64,000 nucleotides of DNA, taken from the NCBI GenBank assembly GCA_023450745.1, contig JAEXGR010000032.1:1-64000 (forward strand), given 5' to 3'. The translations under genes were made by a program, and so were the position numbers. This DNA is from Synergistota bacterium. GTDB taxonomy: Bacteria > Synergistota > Synergistia > Synergistales > Synergistaceae. Positions 34,101 through 43,215 of the stretch are shown piece after piece. The notes under the pieces were generated by a model. The model did not search any database. It had not been told where the DNA came from and saw only the letters and a program-made list of their open reading frames with translations. Position 1 is the first letter of the stretch. Each line of letters opens with the position of its first letter.

Positions 34101-34335
34101 TCTCGACGCAGCGCTGCACCGCCGGATAATAGTCCTTGTGTATGCGCGTGTACCAGGCCCGGTAACACTCTTCGGGCGAGGGCGCATAGTCCAGGCCCAG
34201 GAGCTCGAGCATGACGTCGTCGGCATACAGCCGCGCCTCCCGGCCCTCGTCGAGCTCTATCGCCCACAGCCCCGTCCTCGCTTCGCGAAGCACCTCCTGC
34301 ACCTTCGAGATATCTTTGAAATGGTCCAGCATCAT
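31156..34335 (-). CDS. Cytoplasmic hybrid histidine kinase/response regulator
   Basis: 1059-residue sensor kinase without signal peptide or membrane helices. About residues 1-660 hold several PAS-like sensor repeats (for example DLDFRRIYPDGHTGWARSRF and YATEYRRDYDGSYGWMRVHT). The HisKA domain has the phospho-accepting His in FLAQMSHDIRTPINAIVGM near residue 695; the ATPase domain shows LLNIVTNAVKYTP, EDDGIGIS and GTGLGMPIAQG. A C-terminal receiver (about 935-1057) has AEDNELN and the phospho-Asp in ILMDVQMPLMDG. No output domain or separate phosphotransfer protein is adjacent. AAGGAG lies 7 bases upstream of the ATG. Confidence 0.92.
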   Translation of the reverse strand: MMLDHFKDISKVQEVLREARTGLWAIELDEGREARLYADDVMLELLGLDYAPSPEECYRAWYTRIHKDYYPAVQRCVERLISNKRAEVEYPWNHPLEGTVYVRCGGVRDWNYKAGVCLRGYHQNITDMHRVEQEHAAVIQTLGENYDGILLCNLSDGSFKVVKIPEAYRQTAGAYTEYGKLLEYFIMTAAAWEYRPALMELADSARIKRAIDGGVKRVERLYRNADGAWRRISFLPSPQYSSNHPWVIAAFDGQDAAVEKRLSEVTAQIALSQIYTLVMSMDPQKMEYSCIHYAGEFLDPGRRGSYDDFRAQMRAMMPESDQPEFEAIFNWENYRERSYREGGFRLWDKEGGLHYYTYFSTRLGQRATGRILMTARNVDDKQEALRRERVLSNLCQCYYSVRLFDLDNDIEEVIWREEHTGAGEPPSRGKLSAYYRNFIEEQVFCEDREKMRRAGSPAFLRRTLSAEQPVYDLDFRRIYPDGHTGWARSRFSVAEMEEGRVKGVIFANMDINEQKLKEIEEAKQKELYVEARNIIKGLSSFYHSVYYIDLQQETFQTFTQRRDIAEYLGENNSFSLLMRTYSDQLIYKEDQERFLHELSAEEIRGRVSRGESIYATEYRRDYDGSYGWMRVHTIVAESRNGAPVKVILAAHNVEEEKKQEERNQLALITAYQAARTANEAKSSFLAQMSHDIRTPINAIVGMSAIAAAHAGDAARVSDCLNKINVSSKHLLELINEILDMSKIEKGKLELLEEPFRVSSLLTEIGIIVQSSVSEKALHISFESGGLAHKDLVGDAGRIRQALLNIVTNAVKYTPAGGHISVRAEEIPSRGDGRICLVFTVEDDGIGISPEFVDKIFLPFAREDSAAVRRIHGTGLGMPIAQGIIATMGGNIEVESRPGHGSKFTVTLFLRPSSPKKEENAPCEDGGRAAVNWKSGARLLLAEDNELNMEIARTILHESGLEVDGAENGLEALAAFEKSAPGTYQAILMDVQMPLMDGYAAARAIRGSGHPQARVIPIIAVTANAFAEDIAKALKAGMNDHISKPINFEHLKKVLKTYLT

Positions 34336-34490
34336 CCATCGTCTCCTTAAAGCGGTCTGTAATAATAGCGGGACGACAGCTTTATAAAAATACTAACATA
34401 AAGACGTGCAAAAAAATATGGGATAATGCGCGGATAAAGACCATCGCCGCGGGCGGAGGAGCCGCCTTCTTGCGGTCGTTTCCCCGGCGC

Positions 34491-35315
34491 TTACCTTTTC
34501 CAGGTCAGCGTGTCGAGCTTTTCCAGCGGGAAGTTGAGAAGCGTGTCGGCCTGGGGCGCTTTGCCGTCGGCAAGGCGGTTGAATTCCGTCAGCATACGCA
34601 CGTAGGCAAGCCGCTTTTGGGGCGAGCTTTCGCCGTGCATTCCGGCCTTCAGCAGCACGGCGAGCTGTCTGTAGACCGAGGGGACGGGAACGAACGCCGG
34701 TCCCTCCGGCGTCAGCATGATCGTGTAGATGAAAGAATAGCTGTCCTTGCCGCTGTATTGCTTGTCAAGCATTCTGTAGAAAGGGGCCGCCGGGGCGATA
34801 TAAATGCTCGTGCCCTTCGGGACTTCGATCTTTGCCGGCAGGGCGTGCCATCTCGTGTACTGGAAAGGCGTGGAGGCGATGAATACCCGCGGGGCCCAGG
34901 TGGTCATGCCGATCCAGAGGTGTACGCCCTCGCCCGCGAGATTTGTGAAGGAGAGCCGCCAAAGCAGATCGTTCTTCGAGTCTTGATCGACCTTTGAAAT
35001 GACGGGGTCGCTTGAGATGAAGGACAGTCCGTCTAGCTGGTCGAGCTTTCTGGCTCCCGCGGGCGTCCTCAGCCACGCGGAGGTTATCGTCCCTTTGTCC
35101 TGTTCAAGGACGACGATGACCGGAAATTCAGGCACCTCCAACGTTCTGATGCTGATATTCCGGTCGCCGATCTCCGCTGCGGGCAGCAGGTAAAGGGCCA
35201 GGGCGGCGGCCATAAAGACGAGCGGCAGGAACCACATCGCGTGATTTCGCTTTCTTTTTGCCTCGCCGGGCCTGCCGCGGCCTCTCTTAGAGGGGATCAG
35301 ATCTCTGATATCCAT
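34491..35315 (-). CDS. Membrane-anchored protein of unknown function
   Basis: 274-residue protein with a basic N-terminus (SKRGRGRPGEAKRKRNH), one transmembrane helix (about 27-45) and a beta-rich domain outside the membrane (about 55-274). No enzymatic motif or known family is recognised. The ATG overlaps the end of folK by 19 bases, so it is translated with the folate genes, though a role in folate synthesis is not implied. Topology (N-in, single pass) follows the positive-inside rule. Confidence 0.7.
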   Translation of the reverse strand: MDIRDLIPSKRGRGRPGEAKRKRNHAMWFLPLVFMAAALALYLLPAAEIGDRNISIRTLEVPEFPVIVVLEQDKGTITSAWLRTPAGARKLDQLDGLSFISSDPVISKVDQDSKNDLLWRLSFTNLAGEGVHLWIGMTTWAPRVFIASTPFQYTRWHALPAKIEVPKGTSIYIAPAAPFYRMLDKQYSGKDSYSFIYTIMLTPEGPAFVPVPSVYRQLAVLLKAGMHGESSPQKRLAYVRMLTEFNRLADGKAPQADTLLNFPLEKLDTLTWKR

Positions 35316-35797
35316 ACCATCCCGTCCATCTCCGAAGCGGGCAGCTCTGCCAGCAGCGCGGCGACGCTCTTTTTCAGGATAGGGTGCGTCATATCGGGGG
35401 CGATCTCCGCAAGCGGTCTCAGTACAAAACCGCGTTCGTGCATACGCGGGTGCGGAATCGTGAGCTGGGGGGCCTCAAAGGATAGAGCGTCGAAGAAAAT
35501 TATATCGATATCTATTTCGCGGGGTCCCCAGCGCTTTCCCGCAGAACGGCCGATCTCGGCTTCAATCTTCTTCAGAAGGCAGAGCAGCGCGGGCGGCTCC
35601 AGCTCGGTGCGGACGGCCATGCACATATTGAGAAAGAGCGGCTGGTCCGTCACGCCCCATGGTTTCGTCTCCCAGACGCGGCTCTTGGCCTCCGTCCGGA
35701 TGCCGCAGCCCTCCAGCTTCGCGATCGCCCGCTTGAGGTTGTCCAGACGGTTGCCGAGATTCGATCCAAGGGCGATCATCACTCTGTGGTCAGACAT
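35297..35797 (-). CDS. folK: 2-amino-4-hydroxy-6-hydroxymethyldihydropteridine pyrophosphokinase
   Basis: 166-residue HPPK, transferring pyrophosphate from ATP to 6-hydroxymethyl-dihydropterin in folate synthesis. Motifs are ALGSNLGNRLDNL at the N-terminus, WETKPWG near 45, FLNMC near 56, and the Mg-binding GPREIDIDIIFFD near 95 followed by TIPHPRMHERGFVLRPL. Its ATG overlaps the stop region of folP by 8 bases and its own 3' end overlaps the next gene by 19 bases. Length and motifs are complete. Confidence 0.95.
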   Translation of the reverse strand: MSDHRVMIALGSNLGNRLDNLKRAIAKLEGCGIRTEAKSRVWETKPWGVTDQPLFLNMCMAVRTELEPPALLCLLKKIEAEIGRSAGKRWGPREIDIDIIFFDALSFEAPQLTIPHPRMHERGFVLRPLAEIAPDMTHPILKKSVAALLAELPASEMDGMVWISEI

Positions 35798-37004
35798 ATT
35801 TCGCTCCCCGTACCGCCTCTGTCATCATGATGGCCTCCTTGTTCTCCTTTACGTCATGGACGCGGATGATGTCCACGCCCTGCCAGCAGCATATAGAAGT
35901 AATGGCGACCGTGCCGCAGAGCCTGTCGGCGGCGCTTTTGGTATTCGTGGCCGCGCCGACTACGCCCTTGCGCGAGGCTCCGACCAGCAGCGGGTAGCCG
36001 AGAGATTTAAAGCTCTCGCAATGGCGCATCAGCAGCAGGTTCTGGTTGTAGTCCTTCGCGAACCCCACTCCGGGGTCGATGATAATGTTTTCCCGCGGAA
36101 CGCCCAGCGCTTCGGCCTTTTGCGCCGCCTCCCGGAGGAAAGAGCAGACCTCGGAGAGGAGGTCGCGGTATCCGCACATCGTCTGCATGTCTCCCGGAGT
36201 GCCGCGCATGTGCATTACGACCAGCATCGCTCTGTATTCCGCGGCGGCGCGCGCGACATCCTCGTCGAACTGCAGCCCCGAGACGTCGTTGATAATATCG
36301 GCGCCCGCGGCGAGCGCGGCGCGCGCGACGGAGGCGCGCGTGGTGTCTATCGAAAGAGGCATCCGCGGCAGTTCGCGCCTTATGGCCGTGACCGCCGCCT
36401 CCATGCGCGAGAGCTCCTGTTCTTCCGGGACCCTTCCCGCGCCGGGGCGCGTCGACTCGGCGCCGAGGTCAAGGATGTCGGCCCCCTCTTCGGCCATGCG
36501 CAGCGCCCTCTTCACCGTTTCGTCCGTCCTGCCGCCGCTTCTGCTGCCGGAGAAAAAGGAGTCGTCGGTGAGGTTTATGATTCCCATCAGCAGCATCTTT
36601 TCGCCGAAGGCCAGCTCCGCGCCGCAGGGAAGCCTTCTCGCATAGGGCTTGGGCGGCGCGATCAGAGCGCGAATGGCGTCCGCGATGCTCTCAAGGCCCC
36701 ACCACGGCATCCGTTTCAGCTTTTCCGCGAGGTGGCCGAGCTGTTTTGCGGTGCCGAAAATTATTACGTCGCTCGTTTTTACCCCGCAGGTGATGACCTG
36801 AGCGTGCACGGCGGCGTCTCCGCCGCGCGACAGCATCTCCTGTTTAATGATGCTCGCCGCGGGCGCGGGAACGTCGGTGACATATATCTGGAGCATCTCG
36901 CGGCGGTTCTCGAAATACGGCAGGGAATTTATGTCGCAGCCCGCCTTCGCGACGGCCCCGGACAGCTCCGCTTTATCTCCGAATCGGATCAGGTGGGCCG
37001 GCAT
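35790..37004 (-). CDS. folP: Dihydropteroate synthase with N-terminal extension
   Basis: About 404 residues from ATG 37004, two bases after the upstream phosphatase stop; a longer frame would overlap that gene. The C-terminal 270 residues are a DHPS TIM barrel: GIINLTDDSFFSGS, DLGAESTRPGA, SIDTTRASVARAALAAGADIINDVSG (in parts), VVMHMRGTP, DPGVGFAKD and GASRKG. DHPS joins p-aminobenzoate to the pterin pyrophosphate made by FolK, encoded next. The first about 120 residues are an extra domain, with QIYVTDVPAPAASIIKQEML, as seen in some clostridial and related DHPS; its role is unknown. Confidence 0.93.
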   Translation of the reverse strand: MPAHLIRFGDKAELSGAVAKAGCDINSLPYFENRREMLQIYVTDVPAPAASIIKQEMLSRGGDAAVHAQVITCGVKTSDVIIFGTAKQLGHLAEKLKRMPWWGLESIADAIRALIAPPKPYARRLPCGAELAFGEKMLLMGIINLTDDSFFSGSRSGGRTDETVKRALRMAEEGADILDLGAESTRPGAGRVPEEQELSRMEAAVTAIRRELPRMPLSIDTTRASVARAALAAGADIINDVSGLQFDEDVARAAAEYRAMLVVMHMRGTPGDMQTMCGYRDLLSEVCSFLREAAQKAEALGVPRENIIIDPGVGFAKDYNQNLLLMRHCESFKSLGYPLLVGASRKGVVGAATNTKSAADRLCGTVAITSICCWQGVDIIRVHDVKENKEAIMMTEAVRGAKYV

Positions 37005-37006
37005 CT

Positions 37007-37654
37007 TTAATCGAACTCCTGAATGATGGGCAGTCCGGCGAGATGTTCCGTAAAGTTGAGCCCCATGAGGCAATACCCGTGGAGGCTGTCGTAAGTCAGG
37101 AGGCTGTATGACGCCGTGTCGACGTGGAGCCGCCAGTAGCTGGGGCGCGCCACGCCGAGGGCTCCAGCCATGAGCGGTTTGAGCACGCCGCGGTGCGCCA
37201 CGAGGGCGATATTGCCGCCGCGGTGTTCCGCGATGACCTGATTAAGCTCCGCGAGCGCGCGGTCACGGACCTCGTCGAGGGTCTCTCCGCCCTCGATTTT
37301 TAGCTCTTCCGGCTGGTCGAGCCATGTCTGCCACTTTTCCGGCTCTTCCACGGCCAGCTCGGCTTTTTTCCTGTTCTCCCACGGTCCGAGATGGATGTTG
37401 CAGAAGCCCTCGCGCGCCTCGTAGGGAAGCCCCAGCGCGTCGCCGAGGATTTTTGCCGTGGTCGTCGCGCGCGACAGCGGACTCGAATATATATATTCGA
37501 TATTCTTGTCCTTCATCGCTTCCGCCAACGCATGCGCTTGCAGTACGCCGTTTTCGTTCAAGGGGAAATCCATGCACCCGCGAATGCGGTTCTCTTTGTT
37601 GCCGGCGCATTCGCCGTGACGGATAAGGTAAATAGCGGTCTTATCTTTTTCCAA
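37007..37654 (-). CDS. Histidine phosphatase family protein
   Basis: 215-residue phosphoglycerate-mutase-fold phosphatase. The catalytic LIRHGE motif is at residues 10-15, the second Arg is in SSPLSRATTTAKIL, and the second His is in LVAHRGVLKPL near 156. The family includes phosphatases of sugar phosphates, alpha-ribazole phosphate (CobC) and others; position at the head of a folate operon hints at dephosphorylation of a dihydroneopterin phosphate, but that is only an inference from context. No signal peptide. Confidence 0.87.
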   Translation of the reverse strand: MEKDKTAIYLIRHGECAGNKENRIRGCMDFPLNENGVLQAHALAEAMKDKNIEYIYSSPLSRATTTAKILGDALGLPYEAREGFCNIHLGPWENRKKAELAVEEPEKWQTWLDQPEELKIEGGETLDEVRDRALAELNQVIAEHRGGNIALVAHRGVLKPLMAGALGVARPSYWRLHVDTASYSLLTYDSLHGYCLMGLNFTEHLAGLPIIQEFD

Positions 37655-37863
37655 ATCTTTTCACTCCTGTTGCGGTTGCAGATCATGCAGAAATACCGGA
37701 AACGGGAGCAGCCCCTTTTAAAGTCTGCCAGTGAACGAACGGCGTATCCGATAGCCCAAACATCGGTTTATTATACAACAACAGCGGCGCGATGCGGCCT
37801 CCCGCGAATTTTCAGATTTTAGAAATATTACGGCCGGTTTCAAAAATAAATTTTTGACCTGTA
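37655..37863. other. Divergent intergenic region
   Basis: Between the phosphatase operon and hrcA. On the minus strand a TATAAT-like box lies near 37770-37776, possibly the -10 of the folate operon, with no good -35. Apart from the hrcA promoter and CIRCE listed separately I see no gene here. Confidence 0.4.
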
Positions 37864-37892
37864 TTGACAAAAGCCTCTGTGACGATTATTAT
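37864..37892 (+). promoter_or_regulatory. Sigma70 promoter of hrcA-grpE-dnaK
   Basis: TTGACA (37864-37869), 17 bases, TATTAT (37887-37892). The CIRCE operator overlaps the expected start region. Confidence 0.85.
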
Positions 37893-37910
37893 TTAGCTGT
37901 CGTTGAGGTG

Positions 37911-37937
37911 TTGGCACTCATAGATATTGAGTGCTAA
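37911..37937 (+). promoter_or_regulatory. CIRCE operator (HrcA binding site)
   Basis: TTGGCACTC, 9 bases, GAGTGCTAA (37911-37919, 37929-37937), one base from the TTAGCACTC-N9-GAGTGCTAA consensus. HrcA would bind here and repress the heat-shock operon at normal temperature. Confidence 0.95.
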
Positions 37938-37970
37938 TAAGAGGCGGGATATTTTGGCGGGTGAAATGAA

Positions 37971-38987
37971 ATGATCACTGAAAGACAATTGGAAGTCGTG
38001 CTCTCCGTGGTATATGAATATATAAAAAGCGGCGAAACCGTGGGTTCGCGCACGGTGTCCCGCCGCTATCTTACCGGGCGCAGCTCCGCTACGATCAGGA
38101 ACGAAATGTCCGACCTGGAAGACATGGGCTTTCTCAAGCAGACGCACGCCTCCTCGGGCAGAATTCCCACAACTCAGGGATATAGACTATACGTCGATTC
38201 GGTACTTCAACGTGTAAATAGCGCCGGCCCCTCTGTAAAATTACTAAAAAAGATGATGGAACACCGGCAGGGGCTCGGGAGAGTGTTGGAATCAGCCTCC
38301 GAAATGCTGAGCCGCGTCTCCGACTATGTCGGGATCGCCGCCATTACGCCGCTTGACACGGTCCGCTTTCATCATGTGAGCTTTGTGCGGATGAACGAGC
38401 GTCGGGTGCTGCTTCTGGTGGTGCTCCAGGGAGGGCTCGTCCATCAGAAATTCATCGATATGCCGGTGGACATGCCGCAGGAGGAGCTCGACGAACTGGC
38501 CGCCAAGCTGAACTGTTTTTCAGGCTGTGCCTGGAGCGACATCAAATACTCTCTGAAGGCGAAGCTGACGGAAGAGATCAGCAGCTATCGCGAGGCATGC
38601 AGTCAGGCCCTGCTTGAGATAGACAAACTTCTCGGCGCTCCGAAGACGAAGATTTTTACGGGCTCGGTGAGCCAGATCATGAAGCTGCAGGATTTTCAGG
38701 ACTTGGGGCGTATTCAGGCGCTCTGCTCCTTTATCGAAGAGGAGAGCAACATGACGGCGCTGGTCAACCGGTGTTCGCTGAATGAAATGAACATCATGAT
38801 CGGCGATGAAAACGGGCTTCCCGGAATGGAAAGCTCGGCGCTCGTCGCCGCCACCGGAGAGGCCGGCGGGCAGAAGGCCGTCGTCGGCGTAATCGGCCCT
38901 GAGAGAATGGACTACGAAAAAGTAATAACCGCGATAGACGGAGTGCTGCGCAAGCTGGACTCCGAATCAGGCGAAAGAGGAGACTGA
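37971..38987 (+). CDS. hrcA: Heat-inducible transcription repressor HrcA
   Basis: 338-residue HrcA. The N-terminal winged helix (1-75) has TVGSRTVSRRYLTGRSSATIRNEMSDLEDMGFLKQTHASSGR (in parts), the rest is the GAF-like and dimerisation region with YVGIAAI and EESNMTALVNRC. It represses the operon through the CIRCE site 34 bases upstream and is activated by GroEL. First gene of hrcA-grpE-dnaK; the gap to grpE is 4 bases. Confidence 0.97.
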   Translation: MITERQLEVVLSVVYEYIKSGETVGSRTVSRRYLTGRSSATIRNEMSDLEDMGFLKQTHASSGRIPTTQGYRLYVDSVLQRVNSAGPSVKLLKKMMEHRQGLGRVLESASEMLSRVSDYVGIAAITPLDTVRFHHVSFVRMNERRVLLLVVLQGGLVHQKFIDMPVDMPQEELDELAAKLNCFSGCAWSDIKYSLKAKLTEEISSYREACSQALLEIDKLLGAPKTKIFTGSVSQIMKLQDFQDLGRIQALCSFIEEESNMTALVNRCSLNEMNIMIGDENGLPGMESSALVAATGEAGGQKAVVGVIGPERMDYEKVITAIDGVLRKLDSESGERGD

Positions 38988-38991
38988 AGAT

Positions 38992-39546
38992 ATGGATGAG
39001 CAGAAAAAGCCGCATTGCGGCGAGCCGCAGATGAAAGAAGACCCGGAGCTTACCTGTGCGCAGCCGGCCGAAGAGGGCGCGCCGGAGCCGGAGTCCGGCG
39101 CGTGCGAGCCGCTGAAGGAAGAGATACGCAAACTGAAAGAAGAGGTCGCCAGAGGCCGGGCTGATTATTTCAACCTGCGCACCCGCATGGAGCGGGATCG
39201 CGAAAACAACGCGAAGCTGGCCGCCGAACAGGCGATAAATGAAATGCTGCCGGTATTCGAGAACCTTGAAAGGATCGCCGCGGCGGTGGAGGATAAAGAG
39301 AGCAGCCTCGCAAAGGGCATGGCGATGGTCATCAAACAGTTTGCGGACGGACTCGGCCGCCTGGGCCTCGAATTTATCTCGACGGAGGGAGAATTCGACC
39401 CCGCCCTCCACGAGGCGGTATATATGGAGCCGGTGGACGACGCCGCAAAAGACGGGCACATCACGGGAGCCATCTGCCGCGGCTACAAGCTCGCGGGGCG
39501 GGTGCTCAAGGCCCCTCAGGTAAGAGTCGGCAAGTACAACGGCTAA
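38992..39546 (+). CDS. grpE: Nucleotide exchange factor GrpE
   Basis: 184-residue GrpE. An acidic disordered N-terminus (1-40) precedes a long coiled coil (about 42-95, EEIRKLKEEVARGRADYFNLRTRMERD) and the C-terminal beta domain with GLEFISTEGEFDPALHEAVYMEP. GrpE releases ADP from DnaK. It lies between hrcA and dnaK, with about 120 bases before dnaK. Confidence 0.96.
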   Translation: MDEQKKPHCGEPQMKEDPELTCAQPAEEGAPEPESGACEPLKEEIRKLKEEVARGRADYFNLRTRMERDRENNAKLAAEQAINEMLPVFENLERIAAAVEDKESSLAKGMAMVIKQFADGLGRLGLEFISTEGEFDPALHEAVYMEPVDDAAKDGHITGAICRGYKLAGRVLKAPQVRVGKYNG

Positions 39547-39665
39547 GTGCGAATGAGGCCTAAAGCCGATTAAGCAATAAAACGGAAGCAACAGAAAGGC
39601 AGCTATAGAAAAATAGATGCCGGATGATACAGATAAATAATCATTATTAAAAGGTGGAATGGATT

Positions 39666-41486
<1,821 letters not shown>

Positions 41487-41504
41487 TTCCATTAAAAATC
41501 ATTA

Positions 41505-41543
41505 AAGCGCCCGCCGCGAGGCGAATCTCCGCGGCAGGCGCTT
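41505..41543 (+). terminator. Terminator of hrcA-grpE-dnaK
   Basis: 14-base arms (41505-41518 and 41530-41543, one mismatch) with an 11-base loop, followed by CTAAAAT. Partial read-through into dnaJ is possible. Confidence 0.65.
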
Positions 41544-41592
41544 CTAAAATGAACTAACGCCGCACCGGCGGTTCAAAATTTTTTAACTAATC

Positions 41593-41630
41593 TTGACAAA
41601 TAGCCGCACAGGTGTATAATCCTGTGCGGC
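41593..41630 (+). promoter_or_regulatory. dnaJ promoter with palindrome around the -10 box
   Basis: TTGACA (41593-41598), 16 bases, TATAAT (41615-41620). A perfect 10-bp inverted repeat, GCCGCACAGG (41603-41612) and CCTGTGCGGC (41621-41630), encloses the -10 hexamer. It does not match CIRCE. A repressor bound there would block RNA polymerase; the protein is unknown. Confidence 0.75.
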
Positions 41631-41723
41631 AAATGGTAAAGGACGCGCGTTTCCGTGTATTCTGTGTTAAACGGTTTTTAAGGCGCGGCCAGACTTTAAA
41701 TCTTATGGCGAGGTGAAGCGCTG

Positions 41724-42860
41724 ATGGCTGCTCCCGGTAAAAAAGACTATTACGAAATATTGGGTGTTGGCCGGGGAGCATCGGCTGACGAAATAAAAAA
41801 GGCCTACCGTACCCTGACGCGGAAATACCATCCCGATGCGAACCCGGGCAACGCTGAGGCGGAGGCAAAATACAAAGAGATCAACGAGGCGAACGAAGTC
41901 TTGAGCGACCCGAAAAAACGGGCGCAGTACGACCAGTTCGGCTATGTGGGGGACATGCCGCCAGGCGGCTTCGGCGGCGCGGGCGGTTTCGGAGGCTTCG
42001 GCGGACAGGGACAGACGTTTACGCAGGAAGACCTCGGCGATATCTTCGGCGACCTCTTCGGGGCCGGCGGCTTCGGCGGAGGCCGCGGCCGGCGCGCCGC
42101 AAACCCGAACGCGCCGCGCCGGGGGGCGGACCTCGAGGCCACCGTCAAGATCACCCTTGAGGAAGCATACCGGGGGCTCAAGCGCAAGCTTGAGATTCCG
42201 CGCCTCGATACATGCAAACATTGCGGCGGCAGCGGCGCCGAGCCGGGCAGCAAGGTCGAGACCTGCCCCACCTGTCACGGCACAGGCCAGATGCACGAGG
42301 TGGTAAACACCCCCTTCGGGCAGATGCAGCAGACGGTTACCTGCACCACCTGTCACGGCAAGGGCAAGACCGTCGACAGAGTCTGCACCGAGTGCCGCGG
42401 AAAGGGACGCGTCAAGCGCGTCCAGAACGTGGAAGTCAAAATCCCGGCGGGCGTGGATACCGGCACGAGGCTCCGCGTCTCGAGCAAAGGCGAGGCGGGG
42501 GTCAACGGCGGCCCCGCGGGCGACCTCTTCATCCTCACGGAGGTGATGCCCGACAGCCGGTTCACGCGCAAGGGCGACGACCTCAATACGACGGTGGAAA
42601 TATCATTCCCGCAGGCGGCGCTCGGCAGCGAGGTAAAAGTCGAAACCTTTGACGGCATGGAGAAGCTGGACATCCCGGCGGGAACGCAGGCCGGCTCGAA
42701 GCTGCGCATCCGCGGGCGCGGAATGCCGCGCCTTAAAGGCAAAGGCAGCGGCGACATGAACATTCTGGTGAAGGTCAAAGTTCCGAAGAGCCTCACCGCC
42801 AAAGAGCGCGAACTGCTGAAAGAACTCGCAAAAGAGGGCGGCCAGCAGGTAAACGCCTGA
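41724..42860 (+). CDS. dnaJ: Molecular chaperone DnaJ
   Basis: 378-residue type I Hsp40. The J domain (1-72, with HPDANPG in helix II-III) stimulates DnaK ATPase. A Gly/Phe-rich linker (about 80-125) is followed by a zinc domain with four CxxCxGxG repeats (CKHCGGSG, CPTCHGTG, CTTCHGKG, CTECRGKG; about 163-230) and C-terminal substrate-binding beta domains. All expected motifs are present. It has its own promoter at 41593-41620 and a terminator at 42887-42926. Confidence 0.97.
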   Translation: MAAPGKKDYYEILGVGRGASADEIKKAYRTLTRKYHPDANPGNAEAEAKYKEINEANEVLSDPKKRAQYDQFGYVGDMPPGGFGGAGGFGGFGGQGQTFTQEDLGDIFGDLFGAGGFGGGRGRRAANPNAPRRGADLEATVKITLEEAYRGLKRKLEIPRLDTCKHCGGSGAEPGSKVETCPTCHGTGQMHEVVNTPFGQMQQTVTCTTCHGKGKTVDRVCTECRGKGRVKRVQNVEVKIPAGVDTGTRLRVSSKGEAGVNGGPAGDLFILTEVMPDSRFTRKGDDLNTTVEISFPQAALGSEVKVETFDGMEKLDIPAGTQAGSKLRIRGRGMPRLKGKGSGDMNILVKVKVPKSLTAKERELLKELAKEGGQQVNA

Positions 42861-42886
42861 GGAATGAACAGATAAAGATAAATATC

Positions 42887-42926
42887 AAAAAGAGCTTTCC
42901 GCGGTAAATATGGAAAGCTCTTTTTT
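42887..42926 (+). terminator. Rho-independent terminator of dnaJ
   Basis: AGAGCTTTCC (42891-42900) pairs with GGAAAGCTCT (42912-42921), extended by AAAA/TTTT and ending in six T residues. Confidence 0.9.
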
Positions 42927-43138
42927 GTTGTTTGGAGAGGAGCTTTTTTTGTGCCGGACGCCAGCGAAACGTGCCGCGCCCTTTTTATGGACGTTTGGGC
43001 AGTGAGGAAAAAGGTTAAATAGCAAACGGTTACGGGCGGCGCTGTTGTTTAACCGCCGCCCATTTTGTCCAAAAATGAACTCTATCTGGCGTTCAATTCA
43101 AAAAATTTAATTAACTAAATTAACCAAGGCGGTTTTCC
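42927..43138. other. Intergenic region before livK
   Basis: Contains a second hairpin, GGGCGGCG (43034-43041) with CGCCGCCC (43054-43061) followed by ATTTTG, probably a terminator, and an AT-rich stretch (43098-43125) upstream of the livK promoter that could be an UP element or a regulator site. No gene is supported. Confidence 0.5.
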
Positions 43139-43167
43139 TTTACATTTCCCTGACATAACTATAAAAT
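43139..43167 (+). promoter_or_regulatory. Promoter of livKHMGF
   Basis: TTTACA (43139-43144), 17 bases, TAAAAT (43162-43167); an AT-rich tract precedes it. Confidence 0.65.
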
Positions 43168-43215
43168 AAGTGAAGCGATCAGCTGATACACAATACAATA
43201 TGGAGGTGCACTATA

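Noticed and set aside
35241..37010. A 589-codon plus-strand open frame
   Set aside because: Opposite folK and folP, both of which carry clear family motifs; the translation has no recognisable feature.
42954..43022. A 23-codon GTG-initiated small open frame between dnaJ and livK
   Set aside because: A ribosome-like GGAGAGGAG precedes it, but there is no promoter after the dnaJ terminator and no way to judge conservation.
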